Positions 17,198 through 25,975 of a stretch of 64,000 bases of DNA are shown in pieces. Origin of the DNA: Arthrobacter sp042667405 (GTDB taxonomy: Bacteria > Actinomycetota > Actinomycetes > Actinomycetales > Micrococcaceae); assembly GCF_042667405.1 (NCBI RefSeq), contig NZ_JBHVAL010000001.1:186001-250000 (forward strand). The letters run 5' to 3'. Every line of letters begins with the position of its first letter. The first letter of the stretch is position 1. The notes beneath the pieces were generated by a model. That model made no database searches. It was not told where the DNA came from and saw only the letters and a list, made by a program, of their open reading frames with translations. A program made the translations under genes and the position numbers.

Positions 17198-18484
17198 ATG
17201 GCAACGAAGACAAGGCCGGCGGGCGACGCTCCCGGGAAAAGGCTGACCCCCCGCACCAAGTGGGCCATCGCAGGCTTCCTCACCGGCGGAACGATTGCAG
17301 GTCTGGTGGGAGCCGGATCCTCCGCGCTCGCCGTCTACTTCGCCAGACGGGTCATCACGCCGGCGGCGCGACACGAAGACCAGGAAGTCCTTGCGGTCAT
17401 TAAGGGAGACAACGGCCCGCAAGTCATCCTTGCCGCAACTCCCGACTCGACCATCGACGGCGTCTTCAGCCTCTTCTTCTCCGGCGGCAAGGGACACGCG
17501 AGGATAGGCCGGATTGTGTCGTATTCGCCCGCGGAGCAGACTGTCCTCCGGGAAGTCGAGGAGGTCTACAGCGGCGAACTGACCGAGGCCCGGCGGGCAT
17601 GGTGGAGTGGGGCGGTTTATCCGGATCCGTCCGCGCTCGGCGTCGCGGCCGAGGACATTGACATAGATGTCGACGGCGGGAAGGCGCCTGCGTGGTTGAT
17701 CCGCGCCGAAGCGTCCGCAACAGCCCCGGTCTGGGCGATCATGGTGCATGGCAGGGGAGCCACGCGGCTGGAGGGACTCAGGGCTGTCCGCACTGCCCGG
17801 GACCTGGGGCTGGACAGCTTGCTCATCTCCTACCGCAATGATGGGCTGGCGCCCTCTGCCCTGGATGGCCGTTACGGACTGGGTTCGACCGAATGGCGTG
17901 ACGTCGAGGCAGCCATCGGCTACGCCCTGGACCACGGAGCGCGTGAGGTTGTGCTTTTCGGTTGGTCCATGGGTGGGGCCATCAGCCTTCAGGCGGCAGA
18001 CCTTTCCAAACACCGGCATGTCATCAGAGCTTTGGTTCTGGACGCCCCGGTGATCAATTGGGTGAATGTCATGGCCCACCACGCCGAGATGAACAGGATC
18101 CCCTATAACGTAGGCCGCTACGGACAGCTGATGCTGGGCCATCCCCTGGGCCGCAGGCTGACCGGGCTCGCAGCGCCCGTGAACTTCAAAGCCATGGATT
18201 GGGAAAGCCGGGCGATTGAATTGCGCACACCAACGCTGTTGATCCATAGCGTGGACGACGACTACGTCCCTTTCGGCCCCTCAGCCACCCTCGCGGAAAA
18301 GAACCCCGAGATGGTGACGTTCGAGCCGTTCCACGGTGCGCGCCACACCAAGGAATGGAACGTCGATCCGGAGCGCTGGGAGCGGCTGGTGCGTTCGTGG
18401 CTTCAAGGGCAACTCGCGCCACGGAAGAATCCAGGACAATCCGGCGACACCGCCGTCTCGGCTGCAGGGACGCGTACCGACTGA
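17198..18484 (+). CDS. Membrane-anchored alpha/beta hydrolase
   Basis: This 428-residue protein has one N-terminal membrane helix (about residues 20-50, WAIAGFLTGGTIAGLVGAG) and then an alpha/beta hydrolase domain. The nucleophile elbow is GWSMGGA; the oxyanion region is MVHGRGATRLEG; the acid is in HSVDDDYVPFGPS and the His in FHGARHTKEW. It is probably anchored facing one side of the membrane; which one is unclear. Substrate is unknown. Its stop is only two bases from the stop of convergent ybaK. Confidence 0.88.
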   Translation: MATKTRPAGDAPGKRLTPRTKWAIAGFLTGGTIAGLVGAGSSALAVYFARRVITPAARHEDQEVLAVIKGDNGPQVILAATPDSTIDGVFSLFFSGGKGHARIGRIVSYSPAEQTVLREVEEVYSGELTEARRAWWSGAVYPDPSALGVAAEDIDIDVDGGKAPAWLIRAEASATAPVWAIMVHGRGATRLEGLRAVRTARDLGLDSLLISYRNDGLAPSALDGRYGLGSTEWRDVEAAIGYALDHGAREVVLFGWSMGGAISLQAADLSKHRHVIRALVLDAPVINWVNVMAHHAEMNRIPYNVGRYGQLMLGHPLGRRLTGLAAPVNFKAMDWESRAIELRTPTLLIHSVDDDYVPFGPSATLAEKNPEMVTFEPFHGARHTKEWNVDPERWERLVRSWLQGQLAPRKNPGQSGDTAVSAAGTRTD

Positions 18485-18486
18485 GT

Positions 18487-18984
18487 TCAGGCGCTTCTTG
18501 TGCCGATCGCCCCGGTGGTTCCGTTGGTGAGCCGAAGCAGGTCCGCCGGAGCGAGTTCTATGTCCAAGCCGCGTCGACCCCCCGATACCAGGATGGTTTC
18601 GAAGCCAAGCGCCGATTCATCCAGGACGGTGGGGGAGGGCTGGCGCTGCCCCAAGGGCGATATACCGCCGAGCACATAGCCTGTACGGCGTTCGGCGGCC
18701 TTCGGATCTGCCATTGTTGCCTTCTTGGATCCCAAGGCAGCGGCGGCGGCCTTAAGGTCCAGGTTGCCTGACACGGGAACGATGGCAACGGCCAACTTCC
18801 CTTCCACCTCCACCATGAGCGTCTTGAAGACGCGTTCTGGCTCGATCCCGAGGACTTCGGCAGCTTCCAGGCCGTAGCTGGATGCGGCGGGATCGTGGGC
18901 ATAGGGGTGCAGCGTGAAGGGAACGCCGGCCGCAGCAAGTGCTGCTGTGGCCGGCGTTCCCTGGGAAGCCATCTTCTTTGCCAT
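18487..18984 (-). CDS. ybaK: Cys-tRNA(Pro)/Cys-tRNA(Cys) deacylase
   Basis: This 165-residue YbaK/ProX-family editing protein hydrolyses Cys mischarged on tRNA(Pro). The conserved Lys is in ERVFKTLMVEV near residue 55, and the substrate loop is VLGGISPLGQRQ. It follows sufE by 18 bases and sseA further up on the same strand, so cysteine/sulfur-linked functions are grouped. The 3' end abuts the convergent hydrolase gene with no space for a terminator, so read-through antisense is likely. Confidence 0.92.
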   Translation of the reverse strand: MAKKMASQGTPATAALAAAGVPFTLHPYAHDPAASSYGLEAAEVLGIEPERVFKTLMVEVEGKLAVAIVPVSGNLDLKAAAAALGSKKATMADPKAAERRTGYVLGGISPLGQRQPSPTVLDESALGFETILVSGGRRGLDIELAPADLLRLTNGTTGAIGTRSA

Positions 18985-19002
18985 ACCGTGTGGCAGTACC
19001 TC

Positions 19003-19461
19003 TCAGTGTTCCAAACGGCTCGCGGCCGCAACCTTTCGCTTGATCCGGCCAAGCATCGCCGTCATTCCCCGCATCCGCAAGGGAGTGATGGCCCTGGTCA
19101 GCCCGAGCAATTCCGGCATGTCGTCCGGTACTGCAAGGATTTCGCTGGCGGTCAATCCGTCCAGCCCCTCATGCAGAACCCCTGCGAAGCCCCGCGTCGT
19201 GGGAGCTTCCGGCGGTGCCTTGAAGAAGAGCCGGTAGGCGCGGTCGCCGTCGGCGTTCTTCTCGGACTCAATCGTCAGAAAAAGCGGTGACTGGCACTCG
19301 ACCACCTGCTCCAGCAGTTCGGGGTGGTCATTCAAACGCTCCGGAAGATCCGGAAGGCCCCTGGAGAACTCCAAGAGGAGCTGAAGGCGGTCAGGTTCCG
19401 TCAGCGCCTGGAAGTCGTCAACGATTTCCGCCAGGGCGGTAGGCAAAGTGTTCGTACTCAT
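19003..19461 (-). CDS. sufE: SufE family sulfur-acceptor protein
   Basis: SufE accepts persulfide sulfur from a cysteine desulfurase for Fe-S cluster assembly. The 152-residue protein carries the acceptor Cys in VVECQSPLFLTIE and the C-terminal LTPLRMRGM-like ITPLRMRGMTAMLGRIK. The start MSTNTLPTAL at 19461 is chosen over an ATG six codons earlier. It lies 39 bases downstream of the rhodanese gene sseA, a pairing known in other actinobacteria. No suf operon is in view. Confidence 0.92.
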   Translation of the reverse strand: MSTNTLPTALAEIVDDFQALTEPDRLQLLLEFSRGLPDLPERLNDHPELLEQVVECQSPLFLTIESEKNADGDRAYRLFFKAPPEAPTTRGFAGVLHEGLDGLTASEILAVPDDMPELLGLTRAITPLRMRGMTAMLGRIKRKVAAASRLEH

Positions 19462-19500
19462 CTCTTCCAGCTTACGCACAAGGCGATGGTTGCAGCGGTA

Positions 19501-20427
19501 TTAGTTGCGGACCAGCGAGGAAGGAACGGAACCCCGCTCTGCACCCTTGACGATCGGAACGCGGACAGCGTTGCCCCACTCGGTCCAGGAGCCGTCGTAG
19601 TTACGGACGGTGTCGAAGCCCAGCAGGTACTTCAAAGCGAACCAGGTGTGGCTGGAACGCTCACCGATGCGGCAGTACGCCACGACGTCGTCGCCCGGTG
19701 CCAGGCCGGCCTCACCCAAGTAGAGGGCTTCGAGCTCTTCGCGGCTGCGGTACGTTCCGTCTTCCGCGGCAGCACGGGCCCACGGAACAGAGGCGGCTGT
19801 GGGAATGTGGCCACCGCGCAGTGCGCCCTCTTCAGGATACGCGGGCATGTGGGTCCGCTGGCCCGTGTATTCCTCGGGGGAGCGGACATCGATCAAGGGG
19901 TTGCCCAGGTGCGCCAGGACGTCCTCCTTGAAGGCCCGGATAGGGGCGTCGTTACGCTCGACCTCCGGGTAGTTGCCTGCAGCGGGCTGGGAAACGTCGG
20001 TGGTGAGTTCGCGACCTTCAGCGATCCACTTGTCCCTGCCGCCGTCGAGGAGACGTACGTCCTCGTGGCCGAACAAGGTGAAGACCCACAGTGCGTAGGC
20101 GGCCCACCAGTTGGACTTGTCACCGTAGATCACCACGGTGCTGTCGCGCGAGATGCCCTTGGAAGCGGCGAGGGCCGCGAAGGCTGCGCCATCTACGTAA
20201 TCGCGGGTGACTTCGTCGTTCAGGTCTGTGTGCCAGTCGATCTTGACGGCTCCCGGGATGTGCCCGGTTTCGTACAGGAGGACGTCTTCGTCGGACTCGA
20301 CCAGCACCAACTTGCCGTCGGCTACTGCGCCGTCAGCAAGTGCTGACGCGAGCCACTCGGTGGAGACGAGTCGTTCAGGGTTCGCGTAGGAGGCGAACTT
20401 TTCGTTTTGTTCAACGGGGTAGGACAT
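19501..20427 (-). CDS. sseA: Thiosulfate/3-mercaptopyruvate sulfurtransferase (tandem rhodanese)
   Basis: This 308-residue protein has two rhodanese domains. The N-terminal inactive copy holds GHIPGAVKIDWHTDL and VVIYGDKSNWWA; the C-terminal copy holds the persulfide Cys in VVAYCRIGERSSHTW. It transfers sulfur from thiosulfate or mercaptopyruvate to acceptors. The ATG at 20427 follows AAAGG. It begins a probable sseA-sufE-ybaK unit and diverges from zapE across about 207 bases that contain both promoters; I see no clear operator there. Confidence 0.93.
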   Translation of the reverse strand: MSYPVEQNEKFASYANPERLVSTEWLASALADGAVADGKLVLVESDEDVLLYETGHIPGAVKIDWHTDLNDEVTRDYVDGAAFAALAASKGISRDSTVVIYGDKSNWWAAYALWVFTLFGHEDVRLLDGGRDKWIAEGRELTTDVSQPAAGNYPEVERNDAPIRAFKEDVLAHLGNPLIDVRSPEEYTGQRTHMPAYPEEGALRGGHIPTAASVPWARAAAEDGTYRSREELEALYLGEAGLAPGDDVVAYCRIGERSSHTWFALKYLLGFDTVRNYDGSWTEWGNAVRVPIVKGAERGSVPSSLVRN

Positions 20428-20634
20428 GATGGCCTTTCACTGACAACGGACGGAGCCAGGCCGTTGAAGGTGGTGCACATGCGGGCCCGGCTTGCCTCAA
20501 CACTAACCACGGGCCGCACGGATTGCTTCCGGCATGGTCATACGGTGAAACATGGGCTTGGTCACGTGTCCGTAGGGATGGCGCCCGTTGCCGGTATCCT
20601 TGCTGGGGACCCAACGCCGAAGGAACGGACCACC

Positions 20635-21675
20635 GTGGTAAAGATCGAACAACTGGCTGCCCGCACACCGGCAGTCTCCGTGGAGGAACTCCTTAAGGGT
20701 TTCTACCCCTCTCCCCGCTTCGGAGAGGTGTCGTTCGACAGCTACCGGCCCGATCCTTCCCAGCCGAGCCAGGCCAACGCAGTGAAACTGCTCTCAGCAT
20801 TCGCCGATGGCGTGGGCAACGGCGATGGCGCAGGTCTGTTCAAGAAGCTCTTTGCCAAGAAAACACCGGCAACACGGGCCGGAATCTACCTCGACGGCGG
20901 CTTCGGCGTGGGTAAAACCCACCTTTTGGCGTCCCTTTGGCACAGGTCTCCTGGCCCCAAGGCCTTTGGAACCTTCGTGGAGTACACCAACCTGGTGGGC
21001 GCTTTGTCGTTCCGCAAGACCGTTGAAGCGCTCAGCAGCTACAAACTGGTGTGCATCGATGAGTTCGAACTGGACGATCCAGGCGACACCGTGCTGATGT
21101 CCCGCCTGATGCGCGAACTCGCCGACGCCGGTGTCAAGCTTGCTGCCACCTCCAACACCCTGCCCGGTTCGTTGGGCGAAGGCCGCTTCGCCGCCGTCGA
21201 CTTCCAGCGGGAAATCCAGGTGCTGGCTGACCAGTTCGATGTCGTCAGGATCGACGGCGAGGACTTCCGCCACCGTGGCCTGCCGGCGGCGCCCGCGCCG
21301 CTCAAGACCGAAGAACTGAAGCACCGGATGCGCGCGGAGTTCGACGGAAAGACCGTTGCGGTGGACGATTTCCGCACCCTTGTAAACCACCTTGCAGCGG
21401 TGCACCCCAGCCGGTACCGCCAGCTCCTCTCCGGCATCGAAGCAGTGGTCTGGAGCGACGTCGAAACCATTACGGAACAGGCCGTCGCGTTGCGGTTCGT
21501 GGTGTTGGCCGACAGGCTCTATGACAAAGACGTGCCCATCCTGGCCAGTGGTGTTCCCTTCGACAAGCTGTTCACTGAAGAGATGATGACGGGCGGCTAC
21601 ATGAAGAAGTACTTCCGGGCCGTTTCGCGTCTGACGGCACTGGCCCGCGAGGCTCAGAACCACGAGCCTGCCTGA
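20635..21675 (+). CDS. zapE: Cell division protein ZapE (AFG1-type ATPase)
   Basis: This 346-residue AAA-type ATPase is related to ZapE/Afg1. Walker A is GGFGVGKTHLLA and Walker B is LVCIDEFELDD; the C-terminal half carries RYRQLLSGIEAVVW. The GTG at 20635 after GAAGGAAC is preferred; earlier in-frame starts add a leader that does not look coding (CFRHGHTVKHGLGHV). In other bacteria ZapE acts at the Z-ring; the actinobacterial role is inferred. Its stop is one base from the stop of convergent benE, inside a 13-bp palindrome. Confidence 0.9.
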   Translation: MVKIEQLAARTPAVSVEELLKGFYPSPRFGEVSFDSYRPDPSQPSQANAVKLLSAFADGVGNGDGAGLFKKLFAKKTPATRAGIYLDGGFGVGKTHLLASLWHRSPGPKAFGTFVEYTNLVGALSFRKTVEALSSYKLVCIDEFELDDPGDTVLMSRLMRELADAGVKLAATSNTLPGSLGEGRFAAVDFQREIQVLADQFDVVRIDGEDFRHRGLPAAPAPLKTEELKHRMRAEFDGKTVAVDDFRTLVNHLAAVHPSRYRQLLSGIEAVVWSDVETITEQAVALRFVVLADRLYDKDVPILASGVPFDKLFTEEMMTGGYMKKYFRAVSRLTALAREAQNHEPA

Positions 21676-21676
21676 A

Positions 21677-22894
21677 TCAGGCCTTCTCGAGGGGCTCGCG
21701 GCTCTTCAGCACCCAACGGATGGCAATCCCGGCGGCCAAGGCCCAGAAGGCGGCCCCGATCCCGGCGAATGCAATCCCCGAGGCGGCCAGCAGGAACGTC
21801 ACACAGGCCGGTATCCGTTCCTCCGCCACGGCCAGCGCAGATGAGATCGAAGACGCCAAGGTTCCCAGCAGCGCGAGACCGGCGACAGCCTCCAGGAGCC
21901 CTGGAGGCGCTGCGGCCACAACCGTAACGAGGGCCGCCGAGGCTGCTGCCAGCAGCAAATAGGCCACCCCGGAGACGAAGGCGGCGATCCAGCGCCGGCT
22001 GTGGTCCTTTCCGGCTTCCTCGCCTGCAGCGAGGGCCGCGCTCAACGCCGCCAGGTTGATGGCGTGCCCGCCGAACGGCGCACCGACGATGGTTCCCGCC
22101 CCGGTGACCAGCATCGCTGGACGCCACGGGGTGGTGTAGCCAAAAGATTTCAGGACGGCCACACCGGGGATGTTCTGTGATGCCATGGTGACGATGAACA
22201 AGGGCAGCGCCAGGCCGACTGCGGCTTCCAAGGAGAATGCCGGTGTGGTCCATTCCAGGAGCGGCACAAGGCTCTCTCCGGGGATTTGGACACCGGAGGA
22301 CCCCAGGTGGATTCCAATGACGGCAAGGGCCACCAGCAGCGAGGCCGGAACCGACCAGCGCGGAGCGAACTTCATCAGGACGATCCAGCAAAGGATCACG
22401 GGAGCAACCAACAGTGGTATTGAACCAAGGGATTTGAAGGGGGCCAGGCACAAGGGGAGCAGGACACCGGCAAGCATGGCCTGCGCCAAGGCGGTTGGAA
22501 TTTTCGCCATCAACTTCCCGAGCAGGGGAAGCAAACCCGTGAGGACAATGAGCACCCCAACGATCAGGAAGGCTCCCACGGCAGCCGGCCAGCCGCCGTC
22601 GACCGTTCCAGCAGTGGCCAGCAGGGCGGCGCCGGGAGTGGACCACGCGAGCGTCACAGGCATTTTGCTCCGCCAGGACAGCCACAAAATGCCGAGGCCG
22701 AAAGCCAGCGTCAAGGCCAGGAGGCCGCTTGATGCCTGGGCCTGATTGGCTCCAACGGCCTGGAGTCCGGCCAGTACGACGGCGAATGAGGACGTGAATC
22801 CCACGAGCGCAGTGACAAGGCCGGCACTGAGCTGGGGGCCCAGCGTCTCTTTCGCGGCTTTGGTCCGTGCGGTGGGGGAAGGGGCGGAAGGCAT
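21677..22894 (-). CDS. benE: Benzoate/H+ symporter family (BenE) transporter
   Basis: This is a polytopic membrane protein with about 12 helices and the BenE family pattern, including AWSTPGAALLATAG in the first half and PFGGHAINLAALSAALAAG in the second. It probably imports an aromatic or related acid with protons; no benzoate catabolic genes are nearby, so the substrate is uncertain. The 405-residue reading from ATG 22894 (MPSAPSPTARTKA) is chosen; an ATG at 22936 adds 14 residues and neither has a clear Shine-Dalgarno. Confidence 0.85.
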   Translation of the reverse strand: MPSAPSPTARTKAAKETLGPQLSAGLVTALVGFTSSFAVVLAGLQAVGANQAQASSGLLALTLAFGLGILWLSWRSKMPVTLAWSTPGAALLATAGTVDGGWPAAVGAFLIVGVLIVLTGLLPLLGKLMAKIPTALAQAMLAGVLLPLCLAPFKSLGSIPLLVAPVILCWIVLMKFAPRWSVPASLLVALAVIGIHLGSSGVQIPGESLVPLLEWTTPAFSLEAAVGLALPLFIVTMASQNIPGVAVLKSFGYTTPWRPAMLVTGAGTIVGAPFGGHAINLAALSAALAAGEEAGKDHSRRWIAAFVSGVAYLLLAAASAALVTVVAAAPPGLLEAVAGLALLGTLASSISSALAVAEERIPACVTFLLAASGIAFAGIGAAFWALAAGIAIRWVLKSREPLEKA

Positions 22895-22978
22895 AGTGAC
22901 CAAAGTACCTGACCCTGTGGGAAATAACGGTGCCATGGTGCGCCAGCTGCCGAACGCCGTCAGGCGCGGTTAAACGCC

Positions 22979-23020
22979 AAGGGCACCGGTGGCGCCTCTC
23001 GGCGGGACCGGTGCCCCCTT
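22979..23020 (-). terminator. Terminator after the MT0933-like gene
   Basis: GGGCACCGGT (22981-22990) and ACCGGTGCCC (23007-23016) form a perfect 10-bp stem flanked by AA and CCTT, downstream of the small minus-strand gene. Confidence 0.65.
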
Positions 23021-23048
23021 GACGTATCTGGTACGGCGGCTCAGGCAG

Positions 23049-23276
23049 CTAAGGCTGCTTCGGCTCATCCGTGACGGGAGCCTGCTCAGGCTGACCGTCG
23101 TTCTTGGCCACGAAGTCGGAAGCGGCATTCTGGACCTTGTCGACGTGACCGGCGTACTTGCCGCCTGTCTTTTCATCGACGAAGTCTCCGGCCTTTTCGA
23201 TGCCATTCTTGATGGCTTCTTCGTTGCCTTGAATGAGACCCTGAGCCTTGCCCTTCAGGTCGTCAATTAAACCCAC
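23049..23276 (-). CDS. MT0933-like antitoxin family protein
   Basis: This 75-residue charged protein matches the MT0933/Rv0909-like antitoxin family through EKAGDFVDEKTGGKYAGHVD. The second GTG (23276, giving MGLIDDLKGK) is preferred: the SD AAGGGAGG lies five bases before it, whereas the first GTG at 23282 falls inside that SD. No toxin gene lies on either side; the neighbours are benE and an amino-acid permease. The antitoxin label is by family only, and the protein may act on its own. Confidence 0.82.
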   Translation of the reverse strand: MGLIDDLKGKAQGLIQGNEEAIKNGIEKAGDFVDEKTGGKYAGHVDKVQNAASDFVAKNDGQPEQAPVTDEPKQP

Positions 23277-23376
23277 GGGCACCTCCCTTCCATCGCGGAG
23301 CCAGTTCGCTCCTCCGCGTCCGACCCTAACACCAGTTCCCTAAGGTGCCAAGGCTGCAAACGCTACCTATGGATAA

Positions 23377-24831
23377 CTACGCCAATGGTTTGCTGGCCAG
23401 CTTGTGTCGTGGACTGTCGGGGTTCATCAGGGAGTGCCTGCGGCCGTAGGAGAAATAGATCACCAAGCCGATGACGAGCCAGACTCCGAATCGCAGCCAG
23501 GTTTCCCAATGCAACTGGAACATCAGGAAAGCCGATGCCAGGACACCGAAGGCGGGGACCAGCGGCATAAGCGGCAGGCGGAAAGTCCGGGGCGCATTCG
23601 GTTTGGTGTAGCGGAACACAATCACCGAGACACAGACCACGACGAAGGCTGCCAGGATTCCGATGTTGGTAAGGTCCGCGACCTCCTTGATGGGGAACAC
23701 GCCGGCAAGGAACGCGGAGGCGATGCCTGCGATCCAGGTGACGCGTTGGGGCGTGCCGTGACGGTCTGTCTTGGCGAACCACCCCGGCAGCAGGCCGTCG
23801 CGGCTCATGGAGAACCACACGCGGGTGACACCAAGGAGGAACGTCAGCATGACGGTCAGGATGGACAGCACGGCGAACACTGAAATGATGGTGGCGATGA
23901 CCGGCAGGCCAACACCGGTGAAGGCCGAGGCGAAGCCCGCGGTCGGGTTGATGTCCTTGTAGTTCTGCATGCCGGTCAGGACCAGTGTGGCCGCAACGTA
24001 GAGCAGCATGGCAATGATCAGCGACAGGATGATGGCCTTGGGCATGTGCTTCTTGCCATCCTTGGCTTCCTCCGCTGCAGTACTCATGGCGTCATAGCCG
24101 AAGACCGCGAAGAAGACGGTCGCGGCACCAGCCACGACGGGACCGAATCCGCTGGGCATGAAGGGGTTGTAGTTCTCGGTGTTCACGTAGAAGATGCCAA
24201 GCCCGATGATGAACAGGATCAGGATGACCTTGATGGCTACGGCCACCAGTTCGAACCGGCCGAAGGCTTTTGTTCCACGGCTCAGGATCCACGTGACCAA
24301 GAGGCATACGAGAATTGCGGGAAGGTTGATGATACCGCCCTTGCCCTCATCTGCGGTGGACGTCATCCACGTTGGCATATGGATGCCGATGCCGGAGAGG
24401 AAGGCGTCGAAATAGCCGGAGATGCCGATCGCGACGACGGCGACGATGGCGATGTATTCGAGCAGCAGGTCCCAGCCGATGAACCAACCGATGATCTCAC
24501 CCAGGGCGACGTAACCGTAGGTGTACGCCGATCCGGCCCGGGGGATCATTCCGGCAAATTCGGCGTAGGACAGTGCCGCCGCTCCGGAGGCCAAGCCGGC
24601 GATCAGGAAGGATATGAGGACCGCGGGGCCAACGCCCGGGTTGCCTTCGCTGCCGTGTGCCACGAGGCCAGCGAGAGAGAAGATCCCGACGCCGATAATT
24701 CCGCCGACGCCGATGGCTGTCAGCTGCCAAAGACCAAGGCTTTTGAATAGTCCGCTGTGTTTGTTTTCTTCCTCGATATCGTCGATGGGCTTGCGCCTCA
24801 GGACGGACTTTGAAGCCGTCTGTACATTCAT
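23377..24831 (-). CDS. APC-superfamily amino acid permease
   Basis: This 484-residue transporter has the cationic-amino-acid-transporter layout: a cytosolic N-terminus ending KSLGLWQLTAIGVGGIIG, the helix-1 break GVGGIIGVGIFSLAG, PRAGSAYTYGYVALGE, and 12 or more hydrophobic helices. Substrate cannot be read from sequence; basic amino acids or a broad range are likely for this subfamily. AGGAG precedes the ATG. The minus-strand leader region (24832-24977) contains an AT-rich CATAAT that could be a -10 box. Confidence 0.9.
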   Translation of the reverse strand: MNVQTASKSVLRRKPIDDIEEENKHSGLFKSLGLWQLTAIGVGGIIGVGIFSLAGLVAHGSEGNPGVGPAVLISFLIAGLASGAAALSYAEFAGMIPRAGSAYTYGYVALGEIIGWFIGWDLLLEYIAIVAVVAIGISGYFDAFLSGIGIHMPTWMTSTADEGKGGIINLPAILVCLLVTWILSRGTKAFGRFELVAVAIKVILILFIIGLGIFYVNTENYNPFMPSGFGPVVAGAATVFFAVFGYDAMSTAAEEAKDGKKHMPKAIILSLIIAMLLYVAATLVLTGMQNYKDINPTAGFASAFTGVGLPVIATIISVFAVLSILTVMLTFLLGVTRVWFSMSRDGLLPGWFAKTDRHGTPQRVTWIAGIASAFLAGVFPIKEVADLTNIGILAAFVVVCVSVIVFRYTKPNAPRTFRLPLMPLVPAFGVLASAFLMFQLHWETWLRFGVWLVIGLVIYFSYGRRHSLMNPDSPRHKLASKPLA

Positions 24832-24977
24832 GGGGTACTCCTGCCGGTTGGCGTGGAACGGTGATGAGCTCGCAGTACATTATGCGAGGCGAATCACATT
24901 AGATAAAGCGACTTCTTCTGAGGGATATCAGTTACTTCTCCTGATGATTTGGGTCACAGCTGTAACAGGGCATAAAA

Positions 24978-25001
24978 AAAGCAGCTCCTGGGAGCTGCTT
25001 T
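24978..25001 (-). terminator. Rho-independent terminator of the tRNA array
   Basis: On the minus strand the stem GCAGCTCC/GGAGCTGC, extended by three A-U pairs, is followed by seven U. It lies just after the 3' end of the last tRNA-Gly, so the array is read from about 25830 down to here. Confidence 0.9.
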
Positions 25002-25010
25002 CTTTTCTGG

Positions 25011-25183
25011 AGCGGACGACGAGATTCGAACTCGCGACATCCACCNNNNNNNNNNNNNNNNNNNNNNNNNNNNNNNNNNNNNNNNNNNNNNNNNNNNNNN
25101 NNNNNNNNNNNNNNNNNNNNNNNNNNNNNNNNNNNNNNNNNNNNNTTGGCAAGGTGGTGCTCTACCAGCTGAGCTACGTCCGC
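25011..25183 (-). tRNA. tRNA-Gly(GCC), split by an assembly gap
   Basis: The 5' half (25146-25183) and 3' half (25011-25045) flank 100 N. Without the N the two halves join into a 73-nt tRNA identical to the two intact copies in the array, with acceptor GCGGACG/CGTCCGC and anticodon stem CCACC/GGTGG around GCC. No CCA is encoded. Either the gap has zero length or one or more repeat units are missing. Confidence 0.85.
25046..25145. other. Assembly gap of 100 N
   Basis: Exactly 100 undetermined bases, the usual placeholder for a gap of unknown size. It falls in the anticodon arm of a tRNA-Gly within a tandem tRNA repeat, the kind of place where short-read assemblies break. Confidence 0.99.
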
Positions 25184-25241
25184 ACATGTTGCCTGCCGGA
25201 TGGTTACGGCGTTCAACAACAAACAAGTTGCCTTGTTCTGG

Positions 25242-25313
25242 TGGGCGATACTGGGATCGAACCAGTGACCTCTTCCGTGTCAGGGAAGCGCGCTACCGCT
25301 GCGCCAATCGCCC
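25242..25313 (-). tRNA. tRNA-Val(GAC), copy 1
   Basis: A 72-nt cloverleaf: acceptor GGGCGAT/ATCGCCC, D-arm GGCGCAGCGGTAGCGC, anticodon stem CTTCC/GGAAG with loop CTGACAC (anticodon GAC), T-loop TTCGATC, discriminator A, no encoded CCA. Confidence 0.95.
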
Positions 25314-25338
25314 GTTTCCGGGTCCTTGCAATAAGGAG

Positions 25339-25411
<73 letters not shown>

Positions 25412-25468
25412 ACATGTTGCCTGCCGGATGGTTACGGCGTTCAACAACAAACAAGTTGCCTTGTTCTG

Positions 25469-25540
25469 TGGGCGATACTGGGATCGAACCAGTGACCTCT
25501 TCCGTGTCAGGGAAGCGCGCTACCGCTGCGCCAATCGCCC
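25469..25540 (-). tRNA. tRNA-Val(GAC), copy 2
   Basis: Identical 72-nt sequence to the copy at 25242-25313, in the second unit of the tandem duplication; anticodon GAC. Confidence 0.95.
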
Positions 25541-25578
25541 ATGCATCCAGCTAAAGCTGGAAGGCATGGTTTTCACCG

Positions 25579-25649
25579 AGGTGGGTACGGGATTCGAACC
25601 CGTGTATACGGCTTTGCAGGCCGCTGCCTCGCCTCTCGGCCAACCCACC
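25579..25649 (-). tRNA. tRNA-Cys(GCA)
   Basis: A 71-nt cloverleaf with acceptor GGTGGGT/ACCCACC, anticodon loop CTGCAAA (anticodon GCA), T-loop TTCGAAT, and the U discriminator expected of tRNA-Cys. Confidence 0.95.
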
Positions 25650-25695
25650 GTGTAAGCAGGATTCCGGGGAATTCTTGCCTTGACAGTGCCTTGCG

Positions 25696-25768
<73 letters not shown>

Positions 25769-25826
25769 AGTGCGGTTCCGACGGCCTGCCCGGCAGGCAT
25801 TCCGTCGCTTTCCGACGAGTAAAAAC

Positions 25827-25853
25827 TCTATAGGAGGTTCCTGCATTCTCCAA
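25827..25853 (-). promoter_or_regulatory. Possible promoter of the minus-strand tRNA array
   Basis: On the minus strand TTGGAG (25853-25848) and TATAGA (25832-25827) are separated by 15-16 bases, about 60 bases upstream of the first tRNA-Gly. The short spacer keeps confidence low. Confidence 0.4.
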
Positions 25854-25975
25854 ATCGGTTGCGTCCTTTTGGGTGCCGCGGCCCCTGGATCGTTGAATTT
25901 ACGCGGATTCGGGGAAGTTTCATGGTTGTAATTCCAGCTGTGTAGTTCGTGGTTTTTCGGGACTTACCGTCCCGT

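Noticed and set aside
16586..18247. A 553-codon minus-strand reading across the USP-like gene and the alpha/beta hydrolase
   Set aside because: Only the last 163 codons look coding. The rest is antisense to the hydrolase gene, whose motifs are intact.
20407..20634. An upstream start for zapE
   Set aside because: The extra 76 residues are not family-like and overlap the sseA promoter region. GTG 20635 has an SD and fits family length.
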